A stretch of 64,000 nt of DNA from Schizophyllum amplum (Eukaryota; Basidiomycota; Agaricomycetes; Agaricales; Schizophyllaceae), in contig VDMD01000059.1 of the NCBI GenBank assembly GCA_007026445.1, positions 99,187-163,186 on the forward strand, given 5' to 3'. The position numbers and the translations under genes are program-made. The notes below the pieces were generated by a model. The model ran no database searches. It worked only from the letters and a program-made list of their open reading frames with translations, and was not told where the DNA came from. Of the stretch, positions 9,429-20,949 are shown one piece after another. Positions within the stretch are counted from its first letter, which is position 1. The number at the start of each line of letters is the position of its first letter.

Positions 9429-12400
9429 TACGTAATCAGTGATGGGTGTGCACGGTAATATAATGAGAGCAGGAAATTGCTACAACATGAATTGTGATAA
9501 GACAGGGCAGTGGCCTGTCGTACTTAGATACCAACGGTTTGTTGGGGTTCACGGGCTGCTGGGCTGGTCTGGCAATCCAAGCAGGGCTCCGAGGTGGCCC
9601 AGGGGTGGCTGGGGACCGACTCGCGCTTGCACTTGCTCCTGCGCTGCCCGCTGCGGCGCAGCTCATGCTGTGCAGTGATATATAATAGATGCCGGAAGTT
9701 TTCATGGCATTAATTGCAATAACCAGTGTAAATCCTCTACTAAACATACCAATGGTTCATTTGCCCTTTGGGCTGGTCTGGCTCGCCGGCAGCATCCCGG
9801 GCTGCCCGCGGCGCGTGGCGGCGGCTCGCGCACACTGCGGCCTCAGCCGCGTGCACACTCGCCTTACTCGGGCCTCGCTCCGGCGCGTGCCGAGCGCGTG
9901 CGGATGACGCAGCGGCGTGTCGCCGTTGTCGCCGTGTCACTCGCGCTCGCTGCTGCATGCAGCCTGGGCTGTACATGTGCTGTGTAGACAGAGCAATATA
10001 ATTTCCATATTTAATGTAGCTATTCAGAAGAGGAAGAGCGAAAAAAAGCAAGGGGAGGGACGGGGGATGGAGTGCGCGTTGGGAGCGCGACGCGTCAGCA
10101 GGTGGCGGCGGGGGCGTGTTGTGGGCGCAGCGCGTCCGCGCGTTGTGGCGGGGGTGCGTTGGAAGCGCGGCGTGGGCACATCGGGGCGCGTCGCGGGTGG
10201 AGCCGCCAACAATGCTCAGCGCACGATCGTCGGTGCACGCTGCCGACAAGCGGTCACACGGAGCGACAAGCAGACCGTCGAGGACGTAGCCCTCGACTGC
10301 GTCGCTGTGGCTGCGTGCTCACTCGACGCCCGACACCCAATATCGTGCACGACGCGATGCGACGCGTCATCGCGTTATTCTTGATTTCCCGGACCGCATT
10401 TGACGCGTCAGGGGGTCGTTCGGTTACCACGGCGTGTGGGGGGTCAACGAGGGGTAGGGTGGGGCATGGGGAGCAGCCGTGGTGAGGAGACGATGGGCTG
10501 GCTAGGCCCGATCGCCCTTGTTTGGTGCTGTTGTTGCAGATGCGGGCAGGCGCGAGAGGGTGCGCGTCGCGCAGGGCGGCTAAGAGGAGACCCTCCGCGT
10601 CTCACTACGGCGGAGGTGACGACGGCTGGTCTTCTCTGGGTCGCCCCAAGTGACGCGCGTCCTCGCGCGCTTGCTCGGCCGCGTGAAACAGAACAAAATA
10701 TAAGTATAATATGTGATGAGAAGGGCGGGGGGACGCACCTAGAAGGGCCTCCGTGCCCAAATACTCCTTTGCGCTCTTCGGGGGCGCGCTCAGCGCGTCG
10801 CGGTGGACGGTGCGACGTGGTCGAGGACAAGGAGAGGTGTGACGGTAACGTCACGAACGCGTTCATTTGGACGCGTTCGGGAGGATGCCGGCGCGTTTGT
10901 GGGGCATCGCGGCCCTCCCCTACCATGAGACCTCCATAGATAGTGATTATCTTACTTACCGTCGAGCGATCGGGACTCCGGATGGGTCTTAGAACCTTGC
11001 AATATACCGAAGTTGAGTAAGATATTCTGGAAGAAGTTCGACAGGTACTCGTTGCAAATTTGTATACTATTCCGGATGATATGGGCTACATAAACTACAT
11101 GGGTGTCTAGGGGGGATCGAGCAGAACATGCTCCAACTTCGACTGAAGCAACACGATGATTTCCCGCCTCGGAACGCTCTGAAAGCTGCTCGAACAGACA
11201 TTCGAGAAGTGCTTTTGACGAGCATTCGGCCTCGTTAACAAGGGTCTCAAAGTGCGACCCCTTCCCAGAGTCAGAATCTTACAGGAATTTGTAGATCCAC
11301 TTTACAGACTATATAATGATGACTCGCGAGGAGCCTGTGAACGACCTTGCCTCTCGGCATGATCCCGAGGACGTTGAAGGCGACGACGGCGACCTTCGGA
11401 CTTCGGTCCGAGGCGCCGAGCGTCTGTGATCAACACTCCTTTGCCAGCAACCACGACCGTGTCGCGGCCGCGGTTGCTGGCCGCTTCCTCGCTCCTCCAC
11501 GCTCACCTCAAAAATTCATCTCCCCTTCATTTTCCCGACTCTCACGCGGATCGGGGCTTTCAAAAGCGCCCGACGTTGGCGAGCGAGGCGGCGCGGGAGG
11601 CGCCCCTCCTCAGATGCGTCCGCTATACACTGCCCGTGAGCTTCGAGCTAACAATACCATAGGGATACCTTTTGGAGCTTATGAGCTCGCGCAAAAGAGC
11701 GCTCGCGGCGAGGAGCGGGGCGAAGAGCGTGCGGGAGAGCGTGTGGGCGCGACGCCGGATCGCTCTTCGCGCGACGACATCCCCGAGGACGAGCGTCTAC
11801 ACGCTCGCGTGCCGGACAACGGGGAAGTGGAGGTCATGCAACAAGGGAGGGGAGGGTTGGCGTGGCGAGCAGCGCGAGGGCGTTGCTTGTTGTCGCCGAC
11901 GGCCAGTGCGCGTTACACACTGGCCGCTTGCCGGCAGCAAGCATGCTCACCGCCCTCTGCGCAGCGCGGCTCGCACGGCCAGCTGACGTGGCATGTGCGG
12001 CAACCGAAATAGCGCCGTCGCCGTCGCCGTCGCCCCTCCCCCTCCCCTCTCTCGTGACGCGTGCCTCTCGCCGTCGCCTCTCCGCTCGACATCTCGCCAT
12101 AGGATAACCCCCCCACCATTGTAGACCAGTGACGCGCTCGCCGTGCCTGCGCTTTCCGCTGCCCGCGGCGATCGATCCGTACGCGCCCTGCCCCGCCCCG
12201 CCTTCCCGTGCGCTCCCAGCACAACGAGCTCTTCAGACAGCTCATCTGCTGTTGTCATACGCTTCCATCCCCACCCCCACCCCTTTCAACACTGTGTACA
12301 GGTACTCGCGCGGCCCCCGCCCGCCGCCGCGTCAGCGAAAATTTTCACTGGCCGTTTGTACGCATTTTTCACGCATATATCCTCCATATAAACGTAGTTA

Positions 12401-12530
12401 TACAATATGTATATAGTTTTATGTGTGATACCTGCTCAGAAACAACGGGGAGGGCCCGTGCCAGTGGCGGCGGTGGTGCGGGGACCGTCCCTACCAATAA
12501 GTAGATACGACCCAGTACTGGCAGGGGGTC

Positions 12531-12593
12531 GTATTCCAATAACACCCAGTAGTACAGGGACTGTACTGCTGGGTGGTATCTCATTATGGCTGA
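12531..12593. repeat. Hairpin-forming repeat, copy 1
   Basis: Begins GCAGGGGGTCGTATTCC and contains an inverted pair around CACCCAGTAGTACAG and CTGTACTGCTGGGTG. It is related to 15600-15668 in opposite orientation. Confidence 0.6.
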
Positions 12594-15500
12594 TGTCCTT
12601 TTCTAGTAAATCAGGTATATATTGATTGGATTTTGTACCTACGTAGACCTGTTAACCGTTGGTTACTGATATTTGTGTGCCACCCGCATCGGCTCTCCGG
12701 ACGCGCCGCGACACGTGCGCGCAGCCGCACGCGCAGTTGGTACCGCCCGCCCCACCGCCGCCGCCCGCCGCTATTCCCGCCGCTGCCGCCCCTCCCGCCG
12801 CGCCGCCGCTCATACCACCCCGCCCCCTTCTCCCGCCCCCCTTTTCGCCCCTTCGTCGCGTCGTCAATCTCCAGCAACAACGCTGTCCTGTCCCCCGTTT
12901 GGGCTGCGGGCATGTGCTTCGGCGTACTGCCGATCGCCGCCGCTTCTTGTCCCGCGCCGTCATCGCCATCGCCTACGGTTACCCTCCCCTCGCTCATAGC
13001 CATGGACCTGGACCCCCTATCTTAATCCTGCCCTCAAGGTCACGCTGAAAGCAAGCATACAGCTCATCAGCGTCTACATCCGTGCACCTCGACGAAACTC
13101 GACCGCCGTCGCCGTCGCCGGCGATCGCGCTCGCGGCGCTGGCCACCGCCCATTCCAACCCCTTCGATGACATCCTGCCGCTATGCCGCCTTCAACATCC
13201 CCCCCCCCCCCCCCCATTCCCCGAGAGGACGCGTCCGCATCGTATGCGACGCGCGATTTCGCAGACGGAGGCGCACGCGACGAATCAACACGATCACGTG
13301 ACATCACGCGATCAATGTTCAACTTTCGTCTGTAGAGCGCGCTGCGCCGCGGTCGCATGCGACGACAAAAGGCGGCGCTCTCTTCATCTACTTATAATAT
13401 ATCATAGCACGTACCTCTGCATACTATAATGAGTGAAGTCAATAAGAATTAACGGTGTAAATAGCCTTATAACTATAAGGCCTAGCAACACGAGATCTGC
13501 TCAGCTAGTAGCAGCAAGCGAGAAAGACCGAGAGATTGATGTTTGGTGGAGATATAGGCTTGCTTGCTGAGCTCTGTGGTCCACACCCGCTGGGTACGCG
13601 ACCTCAGCGCACTCCTGCAGCGTGCTGAATCTCGTGCTATATACCACCCTTTATTCCGGAACTTTCCGCTCAGCGCTCTACCAAGCTGTACAGTAGCTGC
13701 ATATGAGCTATGCCGCTATTATCTGTGAGGCTACACATTGTGGTTGCTGCTCAATCGATGTCTTCGCCGATGTGCGGAAAGTCGGGCCGGCCTCCGACGA
13801 GCGCTCGTCGTCGTGCTCGGCGACATCCGTGGGTCGAAGCAGGCAAGTAGAGCGCCGCGGACCAATCGGACTTGGGAGTATGCACATACTTGATAGTGTA
13901 CATGGCTTTCAACCCGTGCCGATCATTGATTTCGATTTGGAATTGACGTTGAGCATGTCGACGGACAATGCTAAGATTGAGTTGAACTTGAAGAGTCGTT
14001 GGACATGTTGAGGCATCTGTGTACCTCGGGGCAGAACAGTCAAATTCTGGGTATATAGATACAGGGTACTAGTGTAAGATACAGGCAATTTGAATGTCTG
14101 AAATTCCATAAACAATACAGAATGAACAAAAAGGATTGAAAGGCGGTACAATGGGCACAGCCCGGTACCTCGGCAAGTAGGTCGCAGGGCGAAGGACACT
14201 ACAGTCGATGCATAAATCGGTACATACATACATACAGACAATTCAGTTTCATTGCCGAGCTTTCATGACGAGCAGAAACGATGCTAAACGCCGTCGACCT
14301 CGCAGCGAGTGCGCGCCACAAGACGCGGCGGTGACGTGACGTCACCGTCGTCTCTTGCCTTCTCCCTCGTCGTTGCACTTACCGGCGACCGCCATGGTCG
14401 CCCTTCGTGCAGCCTTCACATCTAGATTCTATTCTCAGGAGCCAATGTTTGCGCTCTGGGCTCAAAGATGCGTCCCCTTGCTTGCAGCTCTCGTGATATA
14501 GTTAACGAAAAATTACAATATGTTCGTCTCTACGTTCTGGACCCCCGGCGGCGTTCGTGCCATATGAACAACCCCCTTCAAGCTTCCAACGGCTCTAAAC
14601 CCCGCGACTGTCCCGCTATACGCTCCCCCTGCACGGCATCGACAGATGTGTACGATCGGCTGGCATGCGTCCCCCCGCCCGCGCCTTTGGACTCAAGCGC
14701 AGGACTGGCAATTTAGGCAGATAGTGCGTGCATCCAATGCCGCTTGAGCATAGTGCTGACTATTGCAAACCCCACAGCCCTCCCCGCGCGTCCTGTCCCT
14801 GTTCACCCGTCTCCCCCTTCGCTTCCCCCCTCGCTTCCCCCCTCGCCTCCTCCTCTCGCTTTTCCTCCCCTCCCCCTCGCTCTCCCTCGCCTCCGCCTCC
14901 CATCTTGCCTCTCTCCCCCTTACCTTGACTTTGTAGCAGCATCGAAGCTGGCGAGCACAAGACGCGATGCGCGCGCGGCGCGTTGTCATTGCTACCGTAT
15001 CCGTGACCCCACTGCGCGACGTCTCGCCATGCCGAATGCGTTATGCGGGGCTTTGGATGTCGCTCTACAGCGGGGGCGCGAGCTCGGAGCGCTCGCAGAG
15101 GCGCGTTCGCGGCGTGCAGCGCGAACCTGGCGCGCGGCACGTCTGCGTGATTCGTTGCGCGCTACGCCGATAGACGCGCGGGAGGCGCTGCATGCACGTT
15201 CGACGCGCCAGCAGCAAGGATGGCTCGTCGCGCTAGCGGCAGCGGAAAGCGAGGCGGCGGCGTGAAGCGAGGGCGGCAGCAGCGGCAGGAAGCGGAAGCG
15301 GAAGCGGCGGCGGGAAGCGGCGGCGGGAAGCGCGGGCGCACGCGGCGGCGGGAGGCGGCGGGAAGCGTGGATGGTCCGGATGTCGGCGGCGGCGACGACG
15401 TGGCCGCACGGGGCACCTGAAACAACGGCGGCGACAGCGCGGGCGGCGAGCGGGAGGCGGGAGTACGGTCCGCGGACCATTTGTACGACGTACACCTCAT

Positions 15501-15599
15501 TTGTATGTATAATACCCATGAAATACCACTTATTGACCATTAACAATGAATAGTAACGTACATAATTCAAGGAGCCTGAGGTTACAAATACCCCGGGGT

Positions 15600-15668
15600 T
15601 GTATCTCTATATTGCCCAGCAATTACTGACTCAGTACAGCTGGGCAATATCGGAATACGACCCCCTGC
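15600..15668. repeat. Hairpin-forming repeat, copy 2
   Basis: Contains ATTGCCCAGC...GCTGGGCAAT as an inverted pair, followed by GGAATACGACCCCCTGC, the reverse complement of the start of copy 1 at 12531. Confidence 0.6.
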
Positions 15669-15883
15669 AGCTACAGGGGATATCTCGATACGGCCCCGGC
15701 CAATGGTGCGATCGCCCGCCCTTCCCGATTCGGACGCGCCATCAATCGCGCCCTGACGAGCGCGAGGGCGTCGGGCGGGCGCGGGAGCAACCCGCAATAG
15801 AGGTACGAGACAACAACCTGGCAATGAGCGTAACAGCAGGCAGCACGGGCCAGAGCTTGGCAGGCATGATTAAATATTACATA

Positions 15884-15921
15884 AGCGACGAAATTGACCG
15901 CGCGCGGTCAATTTCGTTGCT
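15884..15921. repeat. Palindrome at inner edge of right arm
   Basis: Inverted counterpart of 9391-9428, centred on GACCGCGCGCGGTC. Confidence 0.85.
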
Positions 15922-16134
15922 TACTAAGCAATTCCAAAGATTGAAAAATGTTTCCTTTTAGGTAAAATCCTATCAAAACTGATATATTCCGTAAAAATAC
16001 ATTACGAACTCTAAGATGGCTACATTACAGTTGACATTGCATACTTGAACTTCCAGATTGTACATACAATGAATAGCTCACTAGCTAGAGGGGCTACAAG
16101 ATCAGCAAGCTACATAATTGAATACCCAGATGAT

Positions 16135-16550
16135 AATGGGTTAGGTAAATAGTGAGCTTGCTAAGTAAGAAGCCAGCTGAATAATGAGCTCAATAGATAC
16201 AGCACTTAGTAAATAGTGAGCTCACTACATAAGGAGCTCGCTAAATAGTGAGCTCGATAAATAGTGAGCTCGATAAATAGTGAGCTCGATAAATAAGGAG
16301 CTCGATAAATAGTGAGCTCGATAAATAAGGAGCTCGATAAATAAGGAGCTCGATAAATAAGGAGCTCGATAAATAAGGAGCTCGATAAATAAGGAGCTCG
16401 ATAAATAAGGAGCTCGCTAAATAAGGAGCTCGATAAATAAGGAGCTCGCTAAATAAGGAGCTCGCTAAATAAGGAGCTCCCTAAATAAGGAGCTCACTAA
16501 ATATTGAGCTCGCTAAGGAGTTCACTAGATAGTGAGCCTGCAAAATAGTG
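16135..16550. repeat. GAGCTC subterminal array, right arm, homogenised
   Basis: About 22 units of 16 bp. From about 16250 to 16490 they are almost identical (ATAAGGAGCTCGATAA or AAATAAGGAGCTCGCT). They are more uniform than the left array, which suggests local expansion after or during formation of the arms. Confidence 0.8.
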
Positions 16551-17151
16551 AGCCTACTCTATAAGAAGCTTGCTGTATGCGTAGACCTATATAGTACTTT
16601 CTTTTCATTGATTCAGTGAGTGACCCTTGACTGTTTTTGAGAAATGATCAAATTTTCCTTACAACTGTAAGTGACTGTACCAGAGATGAGAGTGTTAAAC
16701 CTCACTATAGTCACTATATACACACCTTATAATAGAACATACTTGGTATATGGCCTTTCAGTGTTTATAAGGACAGGAAAGCATCTAGAAGAGGCGTGAG
16801 CCAGGTCCCGTACCGGGCCCCCTGCCTATTCCAGCGTGCACCTGACCCTTCCTATAAGCCATATATCACACCCTAGGTACCTATCAGACCCAAGCCCCTG
16901 CCCAGAAGCCCCGCTGGAAACCTACGATCTGACCGGCTCCTTATTTGGCAGCTCACTATTTAGCGAGCTCGCTATTTTTTGCCGACCCTCCCCCTGCCTC
17001 GTGTGATGATGCAGATAGGCTTATAACACCTCTAGGAGTCTATAGTATCAATCTGGTGGCCAGCCGGAAGATTTGAAAAAATAGCGATTTGGAGCCGGGA
17101 GCTGGCAGGCTCTTAGCCTCAATATCTGTGAGATCTAAGCAAGCTAAGAGC

Positions 17152-19032
17152 CTAGGCTAGGGGGTACCCTGAAGTGTCCGCCATGAGCTTCGCGTTCTGG
17201 AAGGGCGTAACGGGATCAGCCTACAGAGCAATATGCGTTAGCGGCCGGATGAACAACCAAGCAATGGAAACACTCACGGTATTGCCGATGACGAGGATGG
17301 GGTTCTTCAGCTTCTTGTTCCATGGTCCCGTGTACCGCTCCACAGCGCGCGCCGGCCACGCAAAGCACAGGTTGCCCTGCACGCCCCACTGGGGACCGAA
17401 CATGGGCGAAACGTTCTCGGACGCATACACGATCGCGTCGAAACCGTCGCGCATGGTCATGTTGCCAGCGTCGACGCCGTCGCCGCAGTAGATCGCCTGG
17501 AGCTCGTATGTGGGTGCGCTGCTGTCGCGCTTCGCATGGGCAAGTTCGCGCTTTCCGGACGTGTCGGTTATGTTGGCGGCGAGGGCCTCGAGCGACTGGG
17601 CGTAGGCGTAAATGAAATCGTCGAGCTTGGACCACTGTGAAGGCGTGTACATGGCGCTGTACAGATATTGCCGGGCCTGAGCAGATGTGAGAGTTTCGCT
17701 CATGTCAGCGCCTGCCTCAAGGAGCTCGTGGGCAAGCTGCAATAAAACATATAAGCTGACGGTGCACGCGTGTGGCGAACTAAAATCTCACATCGAACAA
17801 GTCCTGGACGAGTTTGGTGATGTCCGCGCCCGTGTCGTTGTTGCTCTGTACAAGCTTGCAGCTGCCCTTGCCGGCCATAGCGCAACCGGTAGCGAACCCG
17901 GCAAACGCTTCATCGGTGGCCTCGACGTCGTCGGCGAAGTACTGAAAACGACGGGTCAGCGTTGCCGTTCGTAAGCAGGGAAGATTCCTCCTTACTTGCG
18001 TGGTAGGCTTGTTGGCGTACAGAATAGGGTCTATGGCGAGTAAGAATCATTCTTCTCAGGATCTACACACGCAGGACTCAACTCATGCAACCGTCGAGGA
18101 TGACATGGCCGACGCGGTCAGGGAACACTAGCGCACAGTCAGCCCATGCGTACGGACGGAAGTGGTCGGACTCACTGTTTACGAAGATGAACCCAAGCAT
18201 TGAGCCGTACGAGACGCCCCAGTAGTTGATCTCCTGCACACCCGGGTCGAAGTACTCCGCCAGCGATACCATATCCCGGGCGCCCGCCGCCGAGCCGAGA
18301 TAGGGAAGGTACTTTCCGCTGTCGGCTTTGGCGCAGCGCTTGCCCAAACCCTTGTACTTCCTCTCCATCTCGCCGACATGGGAGTAGAATTCTTGAATCT
18401 GGTTGCCGTCGGTCAGGTTGCCACGGATCTCGAGACCAGTGAACTCGAGCGTGCCGTCGAAGTAGTCCGAGTAGTCGGCACCGGAGTCGAAGCAGCTGGG
18501 AGGGCCCGGAGTTGTGTGACCGACACCACGAGGATCCCATGAGACGACGTCGTAGTGGCCGCCGGTCATGACGCTGATGTTTGGGCCGTAACCGAGGACG
18601 TACTCGATGCCCGAGCCGCCTGGACCACCTTTACGAGGTAGTCAGCAACAGCCACATGCATTGTAGAGGAGCCATACCAGGGTTGCCGAACATTGTGCCC
18701 CATCGCTGCTTGGTGGCCGGATAGATCGCCACCGCCAGCTTCGCAGTGCCCACGGACTCGTCCGCCCAGTCAAGGGGCACCTCGTAGTAGCCGCAGGAGA
18801 TGTTGAGCTTGTCGCCGATGCTGTACTGCGAGTTCATGTCTCCGCAAGAGGACCAGTCGATCTCCGAGTCGCGCTGAATTTTGGTCAGGGGCCAAACGCA
18901 ACCGTTGAGGGAATGAAGATGACTTACTCTGATCGTCGAAGGGCCTGGGACGCTGAGCGCATTGGCGACGCTGAGCGCATTGGCCGCGCCAAGGACTGCA
19001 CCCCCGAGAAGAAAGGTCGACGAGGCCACCAT
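17152..19032 (-). pseudogene. 5' part of secreted TAP-like serine peptidase (S33), truncated by the element
   Basis: Proposed exons, all in phase: 19032-18928, 18873-18678, 18628-18092, 18030-17996, 17941-17792, 17736-17278 and 17220-17177, the last continuing at 8114-8000 beyond the element. The product begins with a signal peptide (STFLLGGAVLGAANALS), then NPGGPGGSG (oxyanion region), YDVVSWDPRGVG, the nucleophile elbow GVSYGS (Ser240) and DPVTPFQNAKLM (Asp496). This is the alpha/beta-hydrolase and TAP-like architecture of fungal S33 peptidases that release N-terminal peptides. The donor after exon 3 (GTTGCA) is the weakest call. As it stands, translation crosses into the element and stops at 17154-17152 after ADTSGYPLA, without the catalytic His. 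An 18-nt tandem duplication gives ALSVANALSV after the signal peptide. Confidence 0.88.
17177..17184. repeat. Target-site duplication, right copy
   Basis: TCCGCCAT directly follows the right inverted end and matches 8115-8122. On the minus strand it encodes the M-A-D stretch of exon 7. Confidence 0.9.
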
Positions 19033-19133
19033 CGCGGGGCGTGTAAAGGGAGGGAGGATCGCGGGGCGTGAAAAGGGAGGGAGGGAGGAGGTGGAAGGGG
19101 AGGATGAATTCCGAGACGATCGCGTCGCGTATT

Positions 19134-19139
19134 CTTATA
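19134..19139 (-). promoter_or_regulatory. Possible TATA element of the peptidase gene
   Basis: TATAAG on the minus strand, about 100 nt upstream of the start codon at 19032, a plausible distance for a fungal core promoter. Sequence evidence only. Confidence 0.35.
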
Positions 19140-20744
19140 CACGCGCCTGTCGAGGACAAGCGCCCGTACAGCCATAGTCCCACGAGCGCGTTGAAACGCG
19201 AACGCTGCAGTCGTTGGCGCTAAGATCGTCGTGATGACTAACAGTCGGCAGGGTCAGGGGGCATACGCCCACAAAAATGGCGCAAAGAATGGTGCAGCTG
19301 CCAGCCGGGGGCCGGGGCCCAATCGGTTTTGCGAACAAGAGTATTTCATGCCGAGAGGTCGCTCGTCCCTGGGCTCACGTTCCGATTGTCAGAGACTCCG
19401 TCGGACTCGGAATATTTCCGCTCGATTGGCAAGGATGCAGAACCTGTCCTGAGGGAACGCTATAAGCATAGGATCGACCGTGGAGGGTCACGCTCTGGTC
19501 AGGTCAGGGTTTTCCTTACCTGTTGAGCGTTACGTTGAGCACTTGTGCACTGGCGGAAATTCTGGCGGAAGAACGGCCAGTGCGAGCCGTCCGCTTTGAA
19601 ATGAAGCGCTAAATGAAACAGTTTCCGACCATGGTTGAGGACAGGTTGAGGAGACAGCGTACAGGATGCCTGTTGCATACCTACCTACCTGTTGCATACC
19701 TACCTACCTGTTGCATAGCACAGCCATAGACGTCGATCCAGCACCGCACCTTCACGGCTTCGTCTGGGTGACACTGAAAGGAGGCGATTGCTCAGAGTCG
19801 CAGACATCGAACCTGACGCGGAACGGCCTGGATTTGGGCCGCACCTCACAGCCGGATTGCTCCGTCTTAGGGACAATAGACACGTCTTGGGCACAATAGT
19901 GCACCAATCATCGGCACAACAGACCTGTCTTGAGCACAGTAGACCTTAGAGGCTCCGAAAAAAAGCATGGTGTGGACGCCGGACGCCGGCGAAGACGTGA
20001 GATGTAGTGAGGGCTTATTAGCTAAGCAGCGCGCGAGGGAAGCTTTCAGCAGTGCAAGGTCAGGACCTGCCAAGGAGATCAGCGTCCGTTCTGCCTCCTT
20101 CTCTATCAATGCCTGGAATGAGCATCGGTTGCAACCTTTGACGCTCGGGACGCACAGAGCCCATCACAGCGCGGTCAACATCAGGTATTGGTGGTAGTTG
20201 TGAGGAAGCGCCGGGCGCGTTGTAAGCGTCTTGAGAAGCTTCATTAACTGATTCTTCCCGAGCGTATATCCGAGGGCAGTTCTACATAAGAGCAACGGCC
20301 TGGGAGACTGCGCCGCGCCGGCCGCGGGAGGGAGAATCAAGGTCTTGAAAGTCAAGAACAAAGACCCGTCCAAATCAAGGGTGTGAACAAACTGAAGCGT
20401 GGGAATCGTCCAGGAATCGTCCGTAGCCGGTGACGGTGTTCCGTTCCCCTTCCTCCCCCACTCCCGCCGTCGCCGACTACTCCCAGAGGTGACGACTACT
20501 CTCGGAGGCGTCGGCCACGCTGTCCTCCCTTATGAACGCTGTCCTCCTTCGCCAACGCTGTCCTCCCTCACCAACACGTCCTCCCTCGCCCGGAACGGTG
20601 TCCTCCTTCAAGCGCCCCGTATGACCATTAGACCACCTGAACTAGATTCGAGAGGTGTGTGTCCAGCCTTGTTGGCTCAAACGGGTTGCTAACCGGCTTC
20701 TAGCACAACGACGCTCGGGAGATCACCCGCGGGTTGGCACCCCT
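19140..20744. other. Spacer with small tandem repeats
   Basis: No gene is supported. Positions 19664-19722 repeat CTACCTACCTGTTGCATA about three times. Positions 20515-20615 repeat a unit near ACGCTGTCCTCCCTC with variable length. Confidence 0.5.
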
Positions 20745-20945
20745 CCTCCTCTTCCTCAAAGCCTCGTCGGCAGTGCCCCTCCTCTTCCTCAGGACGTCGG
20801 TGATCTCCTCCTCTTCCTCAAAACAACAACGGGCGCCTCCTCTTCCTCAGGACGTCGGGCGCCTCCTCTTCCTCAGGACGTCGGGCGCCTCCTCTTCCTC
20901 AGGACGTCGGTGGACCTCCTCCCTCGCCCTCAAAATCTCGGCAGC
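20745..20945. repeat. Pyrimidine-rich minisatellite
   Basis: About seven copies of a unit of about 25 bp, CTCCTCTTCCTCAGGACGTCGG, leading straight into the large 24-bp array. Confidence 0.75.
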
Positions 20946-20949
20946 GCCC

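Larger units (their letters stand above)
8123..9435. repeat. Left terminal inverted repeat
   Basis: This arm is inverted relative to 15876-17176. Its outer part is a unique sequence, then comes an irregular array of GAGCTC-centred units (about 8745-9060 and 9120-9220), then AT-rich sequence, ending at a CG-rich palindrome (9391-9428). Positions 9062-9122 have no counterpart in the right arm. Confidence 0.9.
9436..15875. other. GC-rich core of the element, no recognised gene
   Basis: About 6.4 kb of strongly CpG-rich sequence with short AT-rich islands, for example near 9670-9740, 12390-12650, 13380-13470 and 15480-15560. Many frames are open because stop codons are rare in such composition, but I found no DDE, RNase H, zinc-finger or other transposase motif and no conserved host protein. 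A run of 17 C lies at 13199-13215. Confidence 0.6.
8123..17176. mobile_element. 9,054-bp DNA-transposon-like element with 1.3-kb inverted ends
   Basis: The element is bounded by inverted ends starting CACTTCAGGGTACCCCC and flanked by the 8-bp duplication TCCGCCAT. Its ends are 8123-9435 and 15876-17176. The outer 400 bp or so of the two arms differ at only about two positions that I can see (near 8214 and 8525). An 8-bp duplication is typical of hAT, KDZ (Zisupton-like) and Merlin elements, but arms this long are unusual for hAT. I recognise no transposase in the 6.4-kb GC-rich core, so it is probably non-autonomous or a foldback-like element. The near-identical arms and the undamaged host frame point to a recent insertion. 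Confidence 0.9.
15876..17176. repeat. Right terminal inverted repeat
   Basis: Reverse complement of 8123-9435 apart from indels and the repeat array. It carries about 60-70 bp around 16050-16110 that the left arm lacks, and ends CTGAAGTG next to the target duplication. Confidence 0.9.

Noticed and set aside
10400..12258. Open frames of 150-220 codons in the element core as a transposase
   Set aside because: They overlap on both strands, consist of Arg/Ala/Pro-rich GC-biased sequence, and contain no DDE or zinc-finger motif that I can see.
13199..13215. Run of 17 C residues
   Set aside because: Homopolymer, possibly of uncertain length in the assembly; no feature attaches to it.
8114..17185. 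9-bp target duplication (GTCCGCCAT), as in Mutator-like elements
   Set aside because: A 9-bp reading would leave the two inverted ends unequal by one base. The 8-bp duplication keeps both ends exactly complementary (CACTTCAG...CTGAAGTG).
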